64,000 nt of DNA from Candidatus Bacteroides merdigallinarum (GCA_019116285.1 DXBX01000032.1:21191-85190), one strand, 5' to 3'. Counted from the stretch's first letter, positions 34,351 to 44,774 are shown. Translations and numbers: made by a program. Notes: generated by a model from the letters alone, not told the origin.

Positions 34351-35253
34351 TTACGAATTCACCTGCGTTCGATATTCGTTTGGCGTACACCCCGTCTGCT
34401 TCTTGAACCATCTGCTGAAATGTTGTGGATATTGGAATCCCAGCTCGTAGGCAATCTCGCTGACGGTCTTCGAAGGGTTGAACACGTGTTCCTTGGCCGT
34501 TTCCAAGGTCTTCTGCTGGATGTGCTTCAAGGCAGACAGGCCCGTTTCCTTCTTCAACAAGTCACTTAGGTAGTTGGGGGACAGGCAGAGCTTGTCGGCG
34601 CAATACTGCACAGTGGGCAGTCCTTCCACGGCAGGCTGTCCGGAGTGGAAATAATCATCCAGCAAGGTCTCGAAGCGGGCAAGGAGGTCGCTGTTCAGGT
34701 TCTCGCGGGTGATGAACTGGCGGTCGTAGAAGCGTTCGCAGTAATCCAGCAGCAGCTTGATGTTGTCGGCGATGAGGGACTTGCTGTGCTTGTCCACCGG
34801 ATATTGCAGCTCTTCCTTAATCTTGGTCAGGCAGTCGATAACCGTCCGCCGCTCCTGCTCCGAGAGGTGGAGGGCTTCGTTGGCGTTGTACGAGAAATAG
34901 GAATACTCCTTCATCAGTCCTGCGAGCGGAGTCTTGCGCAGGAATTCCGGATGAAAGCAGAGCGCCCAACCTTCCGGCTGGTGCAGCTTGCCGTCATCTT
35001 CCGACCCCATTACCTGACCGGGAGCGATAAAGAGCATTGTGCCCCGTTGATAGTCGTACATACTGCGGCCATACTTCAAGTTTCCGCAATCCGCATCTTT
35101 TAATAATACAGTGTAAATGCCGTATAACTTCCGCCCGAAGCGCAAAGGTTTTGCCTCGTGCCCGTCTATTACGCTGACCAACGGATGGCGCGTCTCCACG
35201 CCGAAGTAATCGTTGTAGGCCTGCACGGAGTCTATGTTCAACAGTTCGCTCAT
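34351..35253 (-). CDS. AraC-family transcriptional regulator
   Basis: The protein has 300 residues. A cupin-like N-terminal sensor (about 1-165, with YQRGTMLFIAPGQVMGSED) is followed by a two-HTH AraC domain: VQYCADKLCLSPNYLSDLLK, then VSEIAYELGFQYPQHFSRWF and GCTPNEYR. It has its own promoter and is convergent with the que operon. The regulated gene is not next to it in an obvious way; the effector is unknown. Confidence 0.92.
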   Translation of the reverse strand: MSELLNIDSVQAYNDYFGVETRHPLVSVIDGHEAKPLRFGRKLYGIYTVLLKDADCGNLKYGRSMYDYQRGTMLFIAPGQVMGSEDDGKLHQPEGWALCFHPEFLRKTPLAGLMKEYSYFSYNANEALHLSEQERRTVIDCLTKIKEELQYPVDKHSKSLIADNIKLLLDYCERFYDRQFITRENLNSDLLARFETLLDDYFHSGQPAVEGLPTVQYCADKLCLSPNYLSDLLKKETGLSALKHIQQKTLETAKEHVFNPSKTVSEIAYELGFQYPQHFSRWFKKQTGCTPNEYRTQVNS

Positions 35254-35283
35254 CGTTATTCCTCCTCTATTTATTTGACCTTA

Positions 35284-35314
35284 CAAAAATAGACAGATCT
35301 CCTCGTCCTCCAAG
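35284..35314 (-). promoter_or_regulatory. Promoter of the AraC-family gene (CTTG-N19-TATTTTTG)
   Basis: The minus strand has CTTG at 35311-35314 and TATTTTTG at 35284-35291, 31 bp before the start codon. Confidence 0.75.
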
Positions 35315-35360
35315 TACAAAAACCTACGATTATACTACCCATATCACTGCAAATGTTGCC

Positions 35361-36326
35361 TTATTTCGCAAGATGCCTCAGATGTCCGCATTCCTTTTGC
35401 AAATAGTTCAACGCTGCGGCTCTTTCTTTCGGACTCATATCATCCGATTGCATTTGCTCCATAAATTCCCAAATATCTTCCAGGATACGTTTCTCCTGAT
35501 AGAAGCGAAGGAGGGTTTGATGGATGGTGAAATCTACGTGTTTTTCTTTGTATCTGCCATAAAACAAATGGAACCAAGGCTTGTCGGCGAGGAAAAACAA
35601 ATCGGCTTCGGGCGGAGCAAGCCTTAATCCCTCCCAATCTATCAAACTAAGGCGGTTTGCACATTGAAGCAGATTGCCCTCGTGGATATCCGTATGACAT
35701 AGGACATACCTTAAAGGCATATCCTTCAATTGGTCAGCCAATGAGGTCAGTTGTTTCAAATGGCCGAGTATAGTCCCCATATAGGGCGCTATCTGCTTAC
35801 GCAAATCCTCTTTCAAGCAACTATCGGCAGCAGCTAATATATCAAGCAAGGGCTTGCTAAAGCGGATATTGAAATCCTCTTTGATGTTGCCCGTAGGCAA
35901 GGGTATTTCCTCTCCATAAGCGTGTAGTTCGGCTACTATGTCGGCAAGTTGAAGTATCTGTTCTATGGAGAATCCGGAATGAAGCAGGTTGTTTCCTTCG
36001 ATGTAATCGCCCACCAGATAGATATGGTGCTCGTCTTCGCGGCTATATTCCCCTTTCTCGGTTGTCAAAGGATGTACGATTTTGCCGGATAAAGCCGTAT
36101 GGGCATTCAGCCAACAGACGATAGGCATATAATCTTTTATCCTTGCGGTCAATTGGGCGGTAGATGTCCTCGACTTGTCATAGACTTTCACCAAGAACTT
36201 CCGGTTCTCAACGTCCGTCGCCCTATAAGCCAATGCAGACCAACCTCCTTCCATCGGGACAACCGACTCCGTTTCAATAAGATAGTGCTCTTCCAATACA
36301 CTTTTGATGATTTGCTCTAAGTCCAT
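35361..36326 (-). CDS. APH-fold small-molecule kinase
   Basis: From the ATG at 36326 the protein is 321 residues. It has an aminoglycoside-phosphotransferase/choline-kinase fold: FLVKVYDKSRTS holds the ATP-binding Lys, VLCHTDIHEGNLL has the Brenner catalytic Asp, and SLIDWEGLRLAPPEADL the metal-binding Asp. Substrate is unknown; family members act on aminoglycosides, homoserine, choline or sugars. Nothing nearby suggests antibiotic resistance. The frame extends 28 codons upstream into a region that looks non-coding. Confidence 0.85.
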   Translation of the reverse strand: MDLEQIIKSVLEEHYLIETESVVPMEGGWSALAYRATDVENRKFLVKVYDKSRTSTAQLTARIKDYMPIVCWLNAHTALSGKIVHPLTTEKGEYSREDEHHIYLVGDYIEGNNLLHSGFSIEQILQLADIVAELHAYGEEIPLPTGNIKEDFNIRFSKPLLDILAAADSCLKEDLRKQIAPYMGTILGHLKQLTSLADQLKDMPLRYVLCHTDIHEGNLLQCANRLSLIDWEGLRLAPPEADLFFLADKPWFHLFYGRYKEKHVDFTIHQTLLRFYQEKRILEDIWEFMEQMQSDDMSPKERAAALNYLQKECGHLRHLAK

Positions 36327-36417
36327 ATATGATGCGAAACAAGAATTATTCTTTAGATACAGTGAAATGATTCCGTAAAGATAACGATATTTCCTATAAG
36401 ATCGTCCCAAAAGCCAC

Positions 36418-36425
36418 TATCTTTG
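36418..36425 (+). promoter_or_regulatory. -7 element of the GNAT gene (TATCTTTG)
   Basis: TATCTTTG 45 bp before the ATG at 36470. No clear -33. Confidence 0.65.
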
Positions 36426-36469
36426 CACCCATTATTAGGATTTCAGACAATAATCAAAACAAGATAACT

Positions 36470-37009
36470 ATGGAATTGATAACCGAACGATTGCTGCTGC
36501 GTCCCTGGAAGGAATCCGACGCAGAGAGTTTGTATCAGTATGCGAAAGACGAGCGGGTAGGTCCGATAGCAGGATGGCCGGCACACCGGAGCGTGGAGGA
36601 AAGCCGGGAAGTCATCCGGACCGTCTTTTCGCAGGAAGGCGTGTTTGCCGTGACCTTGAAGGGAGACGATACGGCAATAGGGTGCATCGGCGTGATACGC
36701 GGGGCGAAAAGCAACTTCCCCATCAGCGAGGACGAGGGGGAAGTGTCCTACTGGATTGGTGTCCCGTTTTGGGGCCAGGGACTGATACCCGAAGCCATGC
36801 GCGAGATTATCCGCTACAGCTTCGAGGAGTTGGGGCTGAAAACCTTGTGGTGCGGCTATTTCGACGGGAACGAACAATCGCGGCGGGCGCAGGAGAAATG
36901 CGGGTTCAGGTATTTCAAGACCAACGAGAACCTGTATTGTCCGCTGACTGATGAGGTCCGCACGGAGCATGTCAGCAGGCTGGAGAGGGAAGAGTATTTC
37001 GCAAAGTGA
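36470..37009 (+). CDS. GNAT-family N-acetyltransferase (RimJ/RimL-like)
   Basis: The protein has 179 residues. The start ITERLLLRPWKESDAESLY and the acetyl-CoA segment YWIGVPFWGQGLIPEAMRE (the Q/RxxGxG/A-like loop) are typical. The C-terminal QEKCGFRYFK is also characteristic of the RimJ/L-like subfamily. It transfers acetyl to an amine on a protein or small molecule; the target is unknown. Confidence 0.92.
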   Translation: MELITERLLLRPWKESDAESLYQYAKDERVGPIAGWPAHRSVEESREVIRTVFSQEGVFAVTLKGDDTAIGCIGVIRGAKSNFPISEDEGEVSYWIGVPFWGQGLIPEAMREIIRYSFEELGLKTLWCGYFDGNEQSRRAQEKCGFRYFKTNENLYCPLTDEVRTEHVSRLEREEYFAK

Positions 37010-37020
37010 TTGCCTTTTGT

Positions 37021-37183
37021 ACCCCACGCGTGGGGTATCGCAAGGGGTCACGCGTGGGGTACTTTCAAGGGTATCTGATACTGTTGACGATGGGTATCTG
37101 ATACTGTTGACGATGGGTATCTGATACTGTTGATGAAGGGTATCTGATACCCTTGACGAAGGGTCACCGTGACTGTTCATCCA
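37021..37183. repeat. ACGCGT palindromes followed by a 23-bp tandem array
   Basis: A perfect 16-bp palindrome ACCCCACGCGTGGGGT (37021-37036) is echoed near 37045-37060. Five 23-bp units then follow at 37069, 37092, 37115, 37138 and 37161. The first four contain the palindrome GTATCTGATAC; the last is diverged. The array fills most of the spacer 37010-37209. There are no unique spacers between units, so it is not a CRISPR. Confidence 0.92.
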
Positions 37184-37209
37184 TCCTTATAACTAGAACT
37201 GACAACGAT

Positions 37210-37416
37210 ATGAAAACTCTACTACTAGCCTGCCTTGTCCTCCTGATGGCCGGATGCGGCGGGCGCAACGACAGCCATGCACTAATCATTGCCGAGCAAG
37301 GCAGCTTCGCCGTGGGTGGCACAGTGCTGAAAGATTCCTTGGAACATACCTACCACGGCGACCACGTTGCCGTGATTGACCGTTCCCTTGCGTTTACGCA
37401 TAGGATGTATATATAA
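37210..37416 (+). pseudogene. Truncated lipoprotein, probable remnant of an alpha/beta hydrolase
   Basis: This 68-codon frame has a good lipoprotein signal (MKTLLLACLVLLMAGCGG). It continues AEQGSFAVGGTVLKDSLEHT and HGDHVAV, which resembles the N-terminus of a larger secreted alpha/beta hydrolase family where GSFAVGGT and HGDHAYVFYQ precede the hydrolase core. Here it breaks into IDRSLAFTHRMYI and stops. No catalytic segment follows in any frame up to xusA. The family assignment is from memory and tentative. It may still be expressed as a small lipoprotein. Confidence 0.5.
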
Positions 37417-37545
37417 TAGGTATGCGCTTTTAGTGTTTTTTAGGGATTATCCCCACAGCTAGGTATTGTAGGATGACTCTGTGCCGAAGAGAGGGGAGGG
37501 CAGATTACCGATTTTTGGTGATTGCAGGATAGGGCAGGCCGGTTG

Positions 37546-37553
37546 TATCTTTG
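37546..37553 (+). promoter_or_regulatory. -7 element of xusA (TATCTTTG)
   Basis: TATCTTTG 31 bp before the xusA ATG. A weak ATTG 21 bp upstream (37521-37524) may be the -33. No iron-box could be identified by eye. Confidence 0.65.
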
Positions 37554-37583
37554 CAGTGCGAAATTTAAACCACTGACAGATAT

Positions 37584-40007
37584 ATGAATACAAAGACCAC
37601 CCTGATTCTTTTCCTCCTGTTTATAGTCGTCACTGCGGCGCAGGCACAACATCACCGTGGCCGTCGCCATCATCGTCCCCACGGCATCGAACTGAGCGGA
37701 CACATCACCTCTTCGGAGGGCGGTATCATCGACTTTGCGGCCGTCCAGCTGAAAGATACTCCGCATGGGGCTTACGTCGACACCGAAGGCCGTTACCGTT
37801 TCCACGCTCCGGCAGGTACCTATACTTTGGTTGTCTCTGCCATCGGTTACGAGACCGTGGAGAAGGAAATCACCCTGCGCCGTGGCGAGGACCGCACGTT
37901 GGACTTCACCCTTCGCCCCGAACACCGTCAATTGGAAGAAGTGGTGGTCACCGCTTCCGGCGTAGGCCGCGTGAAGCGTTCCGCCTACAATGCCGTGGCC
38001 GTGGATGCCACCGAGTTGCACAACTCCGCCAAGACCTTGGGCGATGCCTTGGCCAAGGCTCCCGGCGTGAAGCTGCGCGAGAGTGGGGGCGTAGGCTCGG
38101 ATACCCAGTTGATGTTGGACGGTTTCAGCGGCCGCCACGTCAAGATCTTTATCGACGGTGTGCCGCAGGAAGGGGCAGGAAAGGCTTTGGACCTGAACAA
38201 CCTGCCGGTGAACTATGCCGAGCGCATCGAGGTCTACAAGGGAGTGGTGCCCGTGGGCTTCGGCACGGACGCGCTGGGTGGAGTGGTCAACATCGTCACT
38301 GCCAAACAGCGCGAGGGCTGGCACCTGGATGCCTCTTATTCGTATGGCTCGTTCAACACGCATAAGTCCTACGCCCGTTTCGGACAGACGCTGCGCAACG
38401 GCTTCACTTACGAGGTCAACGCCTTCCAGAACCTGTCGGATAATGACTACTACATTGACAATTACATCACCGAGTTTGGCGATGACGGCATCACGGAGAA
38501 TACCGATCCCAGCAAGATCTATCACGTGAAGCGCTTCAACGACCGTTTCCACAACGAGGCAGTGATAGGCAAGCTGGGCGTGACGGGCAAGTCCTGGGCC
38601 GACCGTCTGATGCTGGGCTTCACCTGGTCCAATTATTACAAGGAGATACAGAACGGCGTGTACCAATACATCGTCTTCGGACAGAAGCACCGCAAGGGCC
38701 ACTCCTTCGTCCCCTCGCTGGAGTACAGCAAGCGCGACCTCTTCACCAAAGGCCTTGACGTTGTCTTGGCTGCGAATTACAACCACAATCTGACGCAGAA
38801 CATCGACACCGCTTCGTGGAAGTACAACTGGCTGGGACAGCGCAAGCCCCTGACCAGCCCCGGCGAGCAATCCTACCAGGACAACGAATCGACCAACAAG
38901 AATTGGAATGCCACGCTGACCGTGAACTACCGCATCGGGCGTGTCCATGCCTTTACGTTGAACCACGTGCTCAGCACCTTCGAACGCACCACCGTCTCCT
39001 ACAGTGGCGGCGCCTCGAAGATAACCAGCTTCGACATCCCCAAGGTGACGCGCAAGAACATCACCGGCCTGTCCTACCGCCTGATGCCTTCCGAGCGTTG
39101 GAACCTTTCCGCCTTCGGCAAATACTATAACCAATACAACCGGGGACCTGTCTCCCAGAGTGCGGACGGCGTGGGCAGCTACGTCAATATGTCCAAGCAG
39201 GTCAGCTCCTTCGGCTATGGCGCGGCGGGTACGTGGTTCATCCTCGACGGCTTGCAGGCCAAGCTGTCCTACGAGAAGGCCTACCGACTGCCCACGACCG
39301 ATGAGCTGTTCGGTGATGAAGACTTGGAAGCCGGCCGTGCGGACCTCCGTCCCGAGAACAGCCACAACATCAACCTCAACCTGAGCTATACCCGCCAGTT
39401 CGGGCGTCACGGGCTCTATGTGGAAGGCAGCTACATCTACCGCGACACGAAGGACTACATCAAGCGCAGCCTGGATGCGGTGGGCGGCACCAGCTTCGGC
39501 ATCTACGAGAACCACGGGCGTGTCAAGACCAAGGGTTTCAACGTCTCTGCCCGTTATAGCTACGGGCGTTGGCTCAGTCTGGGCGGCACGTTCAACAATC
39601 TCAACGCCCGCGATGCCGAGCGTTACCTGGCCGGGAATACCCAGCAGGAGAGTATGACGTACAACCAGCGCATCCCCAACCAGCCCTACACGTATGCCAA
39701 CTTCGATGCCTCCTTCACGTGGCACGACCTCTTTGCCGAGGGCAATGTCCTGACGCTGACCTACGACGGGTTCTACCAGCACGAGTTTCCTCTCTATTGG
39801 GAGCATCTGGGTGACCCCACCACCAAGAGCCGTGTGCCCGACCAGCTTTCGCACAGTTTAATCCTGGGCTACTTCCTGAAGAACGGCCGCTACAACCTCT
39901 CCCTGGAGTGCCGCAACCTGACGGACGAGAAGCTGTATGACAACTTCAGCCTCCAGAAGGCAGGCCGTGCGTTCTATGGCAAGGTGCGGGTGTACTTCGG
40001 CAAATGA
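37584..40007 (+). CDS. xusA: TonB-dependent receptor, XusA-type xenosiderophore importer
   Basis: Outer-membrane TonB-dependent receptor of 807 residues. A signal peptide (cut near AAQAQ) and a His-rich stretch (HHRGRRHHRPHG) come first. A CarboxypepD_reg-like domain (about 37-112), the plug (about 115-235, LEEVVVTASGVGRVK, GSDTQLMLDGFSGRHVKIFI, ALGGVVNIVTAK) and a 22-strand barrel ending in KVRVYFGK follow. The Xus call rests on context: it is followed by a DUF4374 lipoprotein and a PepSY membrane protein, the gene order of the B. thetaiotaomicron XusABC system for enterobactin and salmochelin. The exact siderophore is inferred. Confidence 0.85.
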   Translation: MNTKTTLILFLLFIVVTAAQAQHHRGRRHHRPHGIELSGHITSSEGGIIDFAAVQLKDTPHGAYVDTEGRYRFHAPAGTYTLVVSAIGYETVEKEITLRRGEDRTLDFTLRPEHRQLEEVVVTASGVGRVKRSAYNAVAVDATELHNSAKTLGDALAKAPGVKLRESGGVGSDTQLMLDGFSGRHVKIFIDGVPQEGAGKALDLNNLPVNYAERIEVYKGVVPVGFGTDALGGVVNIVTAKQREGWHLDASYSYGSFNTHKSYARFGQTLRNGFTYEVNAFQNLSDNDYYIDNYITEFGDDGITENTDPSKIYHVKRFNDRFHNEAVIGKLGVTGKSWADRLMLGFTWSNYYKEIQNGVYQYIVFGQKHRKGHSFVPSLEYSKRDLFTKGLDVVLAANYNHNLTQNIDTASWKYNWLGQRKPLTSPGEQSYQDNESTNKNWNATLTVNYRIGRVHAFTLNHVLSTFERTTVSYSGGASKITSFDIPKVTRKNITGLSYRLMPSERWNLSAFGKYYNQYNRGPVSQSADGVGSYVNMSKQVSSFGYGAAGTWFILDGLQAKLSYEKAYRLPTTDELFGDEDLEAGRADLRPENSHNINLNLSYTRQFGRHGLYVEGSYIYRDTKDYIKRSLDAVGGTSFGIYENHGRVKTKGFNVSARYSYGRWLSLGGTFNNLNARDAERYLAGNTQQESMTYNQRIPNQPYTYANFDASFTWHDLFAEGNVLTLTYDGFYQHEFPLYWEHLGDPTTKSRVPDQLSHSLILGYFLKNGRYNLSLECRNLTDEKLYDNFSLQKAGRAFYGKVRVYFGK

Positions 40008-40018
40008 CGCTTTCACAG

Positions 40019-40126
40019 TACGGCTGTGACGTTGTAACACTCTTACTGTGATGATGTAACATCCGTACTGTGACGATGTAACATCCGTACTGTGATGATG
40101 TAACATCCGTACTGTGACATACTGTG
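40019..40126. repeat. 22-bp tandem array after xusA
   Basis: Three near-identical 22-bp units start at 40044, 40066 and 40088 (TACTGTGAYGATGTAACATC). A diverged unit precedes (40019-40043) and a partial one follows from 40110. GATGTAACATC inside each unit is nearly palindromic. Confidence 0.92.
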
Positions 40127-40148
40127 AAGTGTGCAAGTGTGAAATGAT

Positions 40149-40368
40149 GATTTAGATGAAACGTCAATGGTAACTGATTTCCCCTCCTCCGGGGAGGAGG
40201 GGTGGCCAACGGCCGGGGTGGTAGCGGCAGCAACAAATGCCCTTAACTAAAACACAATATTGTAGAGCGTTTTTGCCGCTACCACCTCCCCCTTCGGGTA
40301 CTCCTCCTCCCCGGAGGAGGAGAAATGAGTTACTACCGTTTCAATCAGCCCGCTAAATTTCCATTTAT
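40149..40368 (+). repeat. MITE-like element, copy 1 (xusA-xusB spacer)
   Basis: About 220 bp. The core is 187 bp (40157-40343), from TGAAACG to CGTTTCA. Inverted ends read GTAACTGATTTCCCCTCCTC and the complement of GAGGAGGAGAAATGAGTTAC. Inside, GGTGGTAGCGGCA pairs with TGCCGCTACCACC, and a GC-rich hairpin CCTCC/GGAGG lies at each side. There is no coding capacity. Two further copies lie at 41888 and 63841 in the same orientation. Confidence 0.9.
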
Positions 40369-40400
40369 CGTAACTAATGATATTACATATAACAAATTAA

Positions 40401-41867
<1,467 letters not shown>

Positions 41868-41887
41868 AGAACTTGTGAATCGAATAG

Positions 41888-42107
41888 GAATTTAGATGGA
41901 ACGTAAATGGTAACTTATTTCCCCTCCTCCGGGGAGGAGGGGTGGCCAACGGCCGGGGTGGTAGCGGCAGCAACAAATGCCCTTAACTTAAGCACAACAT
42001 TGCAGGGCGTTTTTGCCGCTACCACCTCCCCCTTCGGGTACTCCTCCTCCCCGGAGGAGGAGAAATCAGTTACCAACTTTTCAATCAACCCGATAAATTA
42101 TCATTTA
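41888..42107 (+). repeat. MITE-like element, copy 2 (xusB-xusC spacer)
   Basis: Same length and orientation as copy 1 (187-bp core 41897-42083) and the same inverted ends and internal GGTGGTAGCGGCA/TGCCGCTACCACC pair. Its right end is 9 bp before the xusC ATG. Confidence 0.9.
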
Positions 42108-42116
42108 CCCCAACTT

Positions 42117-42947
42117 ATGACAAAGAAACTTTTCCGTCAACTGCATCTTTGGCTTTCGGTCCCCTTTGGCATCCTGCTCACGCTGATATGTTTCTCCGGC
42201 GCGATGCTGGTGTTTGAGGATGAAGTGACGCAGTGGGCCAAGCCGCATCTCTACCGTGTGCCGGATACGTCCGGTACACGGATTTCCACCGAAGAGGCCG
42301 CAGCCTTGGTGGCCGCCACCTTGCCTGAAGGGGTGAAGGTGCGTGGTGTCAAGACATTCCCCGATACCGACCGCACCTACCAGGTCCGCCTCTCCAAGCC
42401 CAAGCACGCTTCGGTATTTGTCAATCCCTATACGGGGGAAATCATCGGCAAGTACGAGCGTCTGCCTTTCTTCCAGACGATGTTCCGCCTGCATCGCTGG
42501 TTGCTGGGCAGCCGTCCGGCAGACGGAGGCATCTATTGGGGCAAGCTGTTGGTAGGCATCAGTACGTTGCTGTTCGTGTTCGTGCTGCTGTCCGGAGTCG
42601 TCATCTGGTGGCCTCGGACAAAGAAAGGATTGCGCAACAGCCTGAAGATTGTCACCCGCCGGGGCTGGCCCCGCTTCTGGTATGGCCTGCACGTAGCGGG
42701 TGGGATGTATGCCTTGCTCCTGCTGTTGCTGATGGCGTTGACCGGGTTGAGCTGGTCCTTTGGCTGGTACAGGGAGTGGGTGTATGGCTTGTTGGGAGCG
42801 GATGCCCGCCCGTTGGTGAAGGCCCTGCACATCGGTACCTGGGGTGGCATGATTACCCGTATCCTTTATTTCTTGGCTGCCCTGCTGGGTGCTATCCTGC
42901 CCATTACGGGTTATTACCTATGGATATGCAGGTTGCGGAGGAAATAG
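42117..42947 (+). CDS. xusC: PepSY-associated membrane protein, XusC-type
   Basis: The protein has 276 residues and four main hydrophobic helices: an N-terminal one (LWLSVPFGILLTLICFSGAM), one at about 150-170 (LLVGISTLLFVFVLLSGVVI), one at 205-225 and a C-terminal one. A periplasmic PepSY-like part (about 60-125, TYQVRLSKPKHASVFVNPYT) lies between the first two, with conserved LHRWLLG. Such proteins are proposed inner-membrane ferric-siderophore reductases. The spacer that follows to degP (42948-43150) has no gene. Confidence 0.85.
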   Translation: MTKKLFRQLHLWLSVPFGILLTLICFSGAMLVFEDEVTQWAKPHLYRVPDTSGTRISTEEAAALVAATLPEGVKVRGVKTFPDTDRTYQVRLSKPKHASVFVNPYTGEIIGKYERLPFFQTMFRLHRWLLGSRPADGGIYWGKLLVGISTLLFVFVLLSGVVIWWPRTKKGLRNSLKIVTRRGWPRFWYGLHVAGGMYALLLLLLMALTGLSWSFGWYREWVYGLLGADARPLVKALHIGTWGGMITRILYFLAALLGAILPITGYYLWICRLRRK

Positions 42948-43004
42948 TGTCAGTCTTTTAACAGTCTGCAATCCTGCATAAATGCTAATTTGTCAGTCGC
43001 TGCC

Positions 43005-43040
43005 GTTAACCGCTGTTAAGCTCCAAAGAACCATTGTTAA
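43005..43040 (+). promoter_or_regulatory. GTTAA direct repeats upstream of degP, putative operator
   Basis: GTTAA at 43005, 43015 and 43036. The first two are 10 bp apart (five-base gap), the geometry of OmpR/CpxR-type response-regulator boxes. No clear TAnnTTTG promoter was seen between here and the degP ATG at 43151. The regulator is unknown. Confidence 0.35.
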
Positions 43041-43150
43041 AGGTGAACAAATTTTCGCGACAAGGGTGATAAGTGAATGATTTTTGTCGTTATTTTAACG
43101 CCGAAATCTTAAAACAAACCCGAATATTAACAATTAAACTAATAATGGTT

Positions 43151-44686
43151 ATGAAACAGACAGCAAAGAAATTCGTAGGCGTTGCCGCTATTGTACTTCT
43201 CAGTTCAGGAGTGGGCGGCTTTACAGCCTACAAACTGCTCAGCAATCAGCAGGAGGCCTCGGCCACGTTCAGCGAATTGTTCCAGCAGAATCCCGATAAT
43301 ATGCGTTTGGCAGCATTGACCGCCACCAATGCCCAGCCGGTGGACTTGACGCAGGCCGCCGAGACTTCGGTGCACGCCGTGGTACACATCCGCTCCACGC
43401 AGTTGGGACGCACACAGACGGTTCGTACGATGCCGGATATCTTCGACTTCTTCTTTGGCGATCCCCGTGGGCAGGAACGTCAGATTCAGACACAACCGCG
43501 TGTAGGTTTCGGTTCAGGTGTCATCATTTCTAAGGATGGCTATATCGTGACCAACAACCACGTGGTGGAGGATGCCGATGAAATCACCGTCCAGCTCAAT
43601 GACGGACGTGAGTTGAAGGGACGTATCGTGGGTACGGACCCGACTACGGACTTGGCCCTGCTGAAGATCGAAGGCGATGATTTCCCCACGATTCCAGTGG
43701 GCGATTCGGATGGTCTGAAGGTAGGCGAATGGGTATTGGCCGTGGGTAATCCTTTCAGCCTCAGTTCTACGGTAACGGCCGGCATTATTAGTGCCAAGGC
43801 TCGTGACATAGGTCCGGAGGCTGCCAATGGCAAGGCTGCTACCATCCAGTCGTTCATCCAGACGGATGCGGCCATCAATCCGGGTAACAGTGGCGGTGCG
43901 CTGGTCAACGCACGTGGCGAGCTGATAGGCATCAATACGATGTTGTATTCACCCACGGGCAGCTACTCCGGCTACGGTTTTGCCATTCCTTCCAACCTGA
44001 TGAAGACGGTAGTGGCTGACCTGAAGCAGTATGGTGCCGTACAGCGTGCCCTCCTTGGCATCAAGGGCATTGACCTCACTACGGACTTGCAGATGAGCGA
44101 AGCCGACATCCAACTCAGGAAGCAGCTGAAGGAAGAATTGGGCGTAGAGGAAGGTGCCTATGTGGGCGAAATCGTCGATGGTGGTTCTGCTGCCGGCATC
44201 CTGCAGGAGAAGGATGTCATTGTCAAGATGGACGGCCAGAAGATTCACAAGTTCTCCGATTTGCAGCAAGTCCTCGGCAAGCATCGTCCCGGCGACAAGG
44301 TGAAGGTCACGATTGTCCGCGACAAGAAGGAAAAGGAAGTGACGCTGACGCTGAAGAACGCCCAGGGCAACACCAAGGTAGTGAAGGACCGTGGCATGGA
44401 AATCCTGGGTGCCGCCTTCAAGCCTGTCAGTGATGAACTGAAACGCCAGCTCAACCTGGGTTATGGTCTGGAGGTGACCGGAGTCAGCACGGGCAAGATG
44501 AAGGATGCCGGCATCCGCAAGGGCTTCATCATCCTGAAAGCCAACGGTAAGAGCCTGAAGACCGTGGCAGACCTGGAAGACGTGCTGAAAGCCGCTACCC
44601 AGTCGCCCGATCAGGTGTTGTTCATCACGGGTATGTTCCCCTCGGGCAAGCGTGCCAGCTATGCAGTGGACTTGCAGCAAGAATGA
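43151..44686 (+). CDS. degP: Periplasmic serine protease/chaperone DegP (HtrA)
   Basis: Degrades or refolds damaged envelope proteins. From the ATG at 43151 it is 511 residues with an N-terminal signal or anchor. The trypsin-like domain has His137 (NNHVVED), Asp167 (TTDLALLKI) and Ser247 (NPGNSGGA). Two PDZ domains follow (about 320-415, with GAYVGEIVDGGSAAGIL, and 430-510). The upstream in-frame ATG at 43073 would add a non-signal-like leader and is rejected. It is monocistronic, ending at a strong terminator. Confidence 0.96.
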   Translation: MKQTAKKFVGVAAIVLLSSGVGGFTAYKLLSNQQEASATFSELFQQNPDNMRLAALTATNAQPVDLTQAAETSVHAVVHIRSTQLGRTQTVRTMPDIFDFFFGDPRGQERQIQTQPRVGFGSGVIISKDGYIVTNNHVVEDADEITVQLNDGRELKGRIVGTDPTTDLALLKIEGDDFPTIPVGDSDGLKVGEWVLAVGNPFSLSSTVTAGIISAKARDIGPEAANGKAATIQSFIQTDAAINPGNSGGALVNARGELIGINTMLYSPTGSYSGYGFAIPSNLMKTVVADLKQYGAVQRALLGIKGIDLTTDLQMSEADIQLRKQLKEELGVEEGAYVGEIVDGGSAAGILQEKDVIVKMDGQKIHKFSDLQQVLGKHRPGDKVKVTIVRDKKEKEVTLTLKNAQGNTKVVKDRGMEILGAAFKPVSDELKRQLNLGYGLEVTGVSTGKMKDAGIRKGFIILKANGKSLKTVADLEDVLKAATQSPDQVLFITGMFPSGKRASYAVDLQQE

Positions 44687-44727
44687 TGATTTCTCGTCAT
44701 TCATAGACGATAATTAGTTTTTGCCTG

Positions 44728-44774
44728 GCGGGTGAAGCGGAAAGATGAAAATCCGTTTCACCCGCTTGTTTTTT
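44728..44774 (+). terminator. Terminator of degP
   Basis: GCGGGTGAA pairs with TTCACCCGC, with an inner CGGA/TCCG stem, followed by TTGTTTTTTG. Confidence 0.93.

Noticed and set aside
37440..39854. 804-codon open frame on the minus strand across xusA
   Set aside because: It is antisense to a clear TonB-dependent receptor, has no recognisable motif and a low-complexity Val/Gly/His composition typical of the complement of GC-rich coding DNA.
37069..40126. Possible CRISPR arrays at 37.1 and 40.0 kb
   Set aside because: Units are contiguous without unique spacers and no cas genes are nearby.
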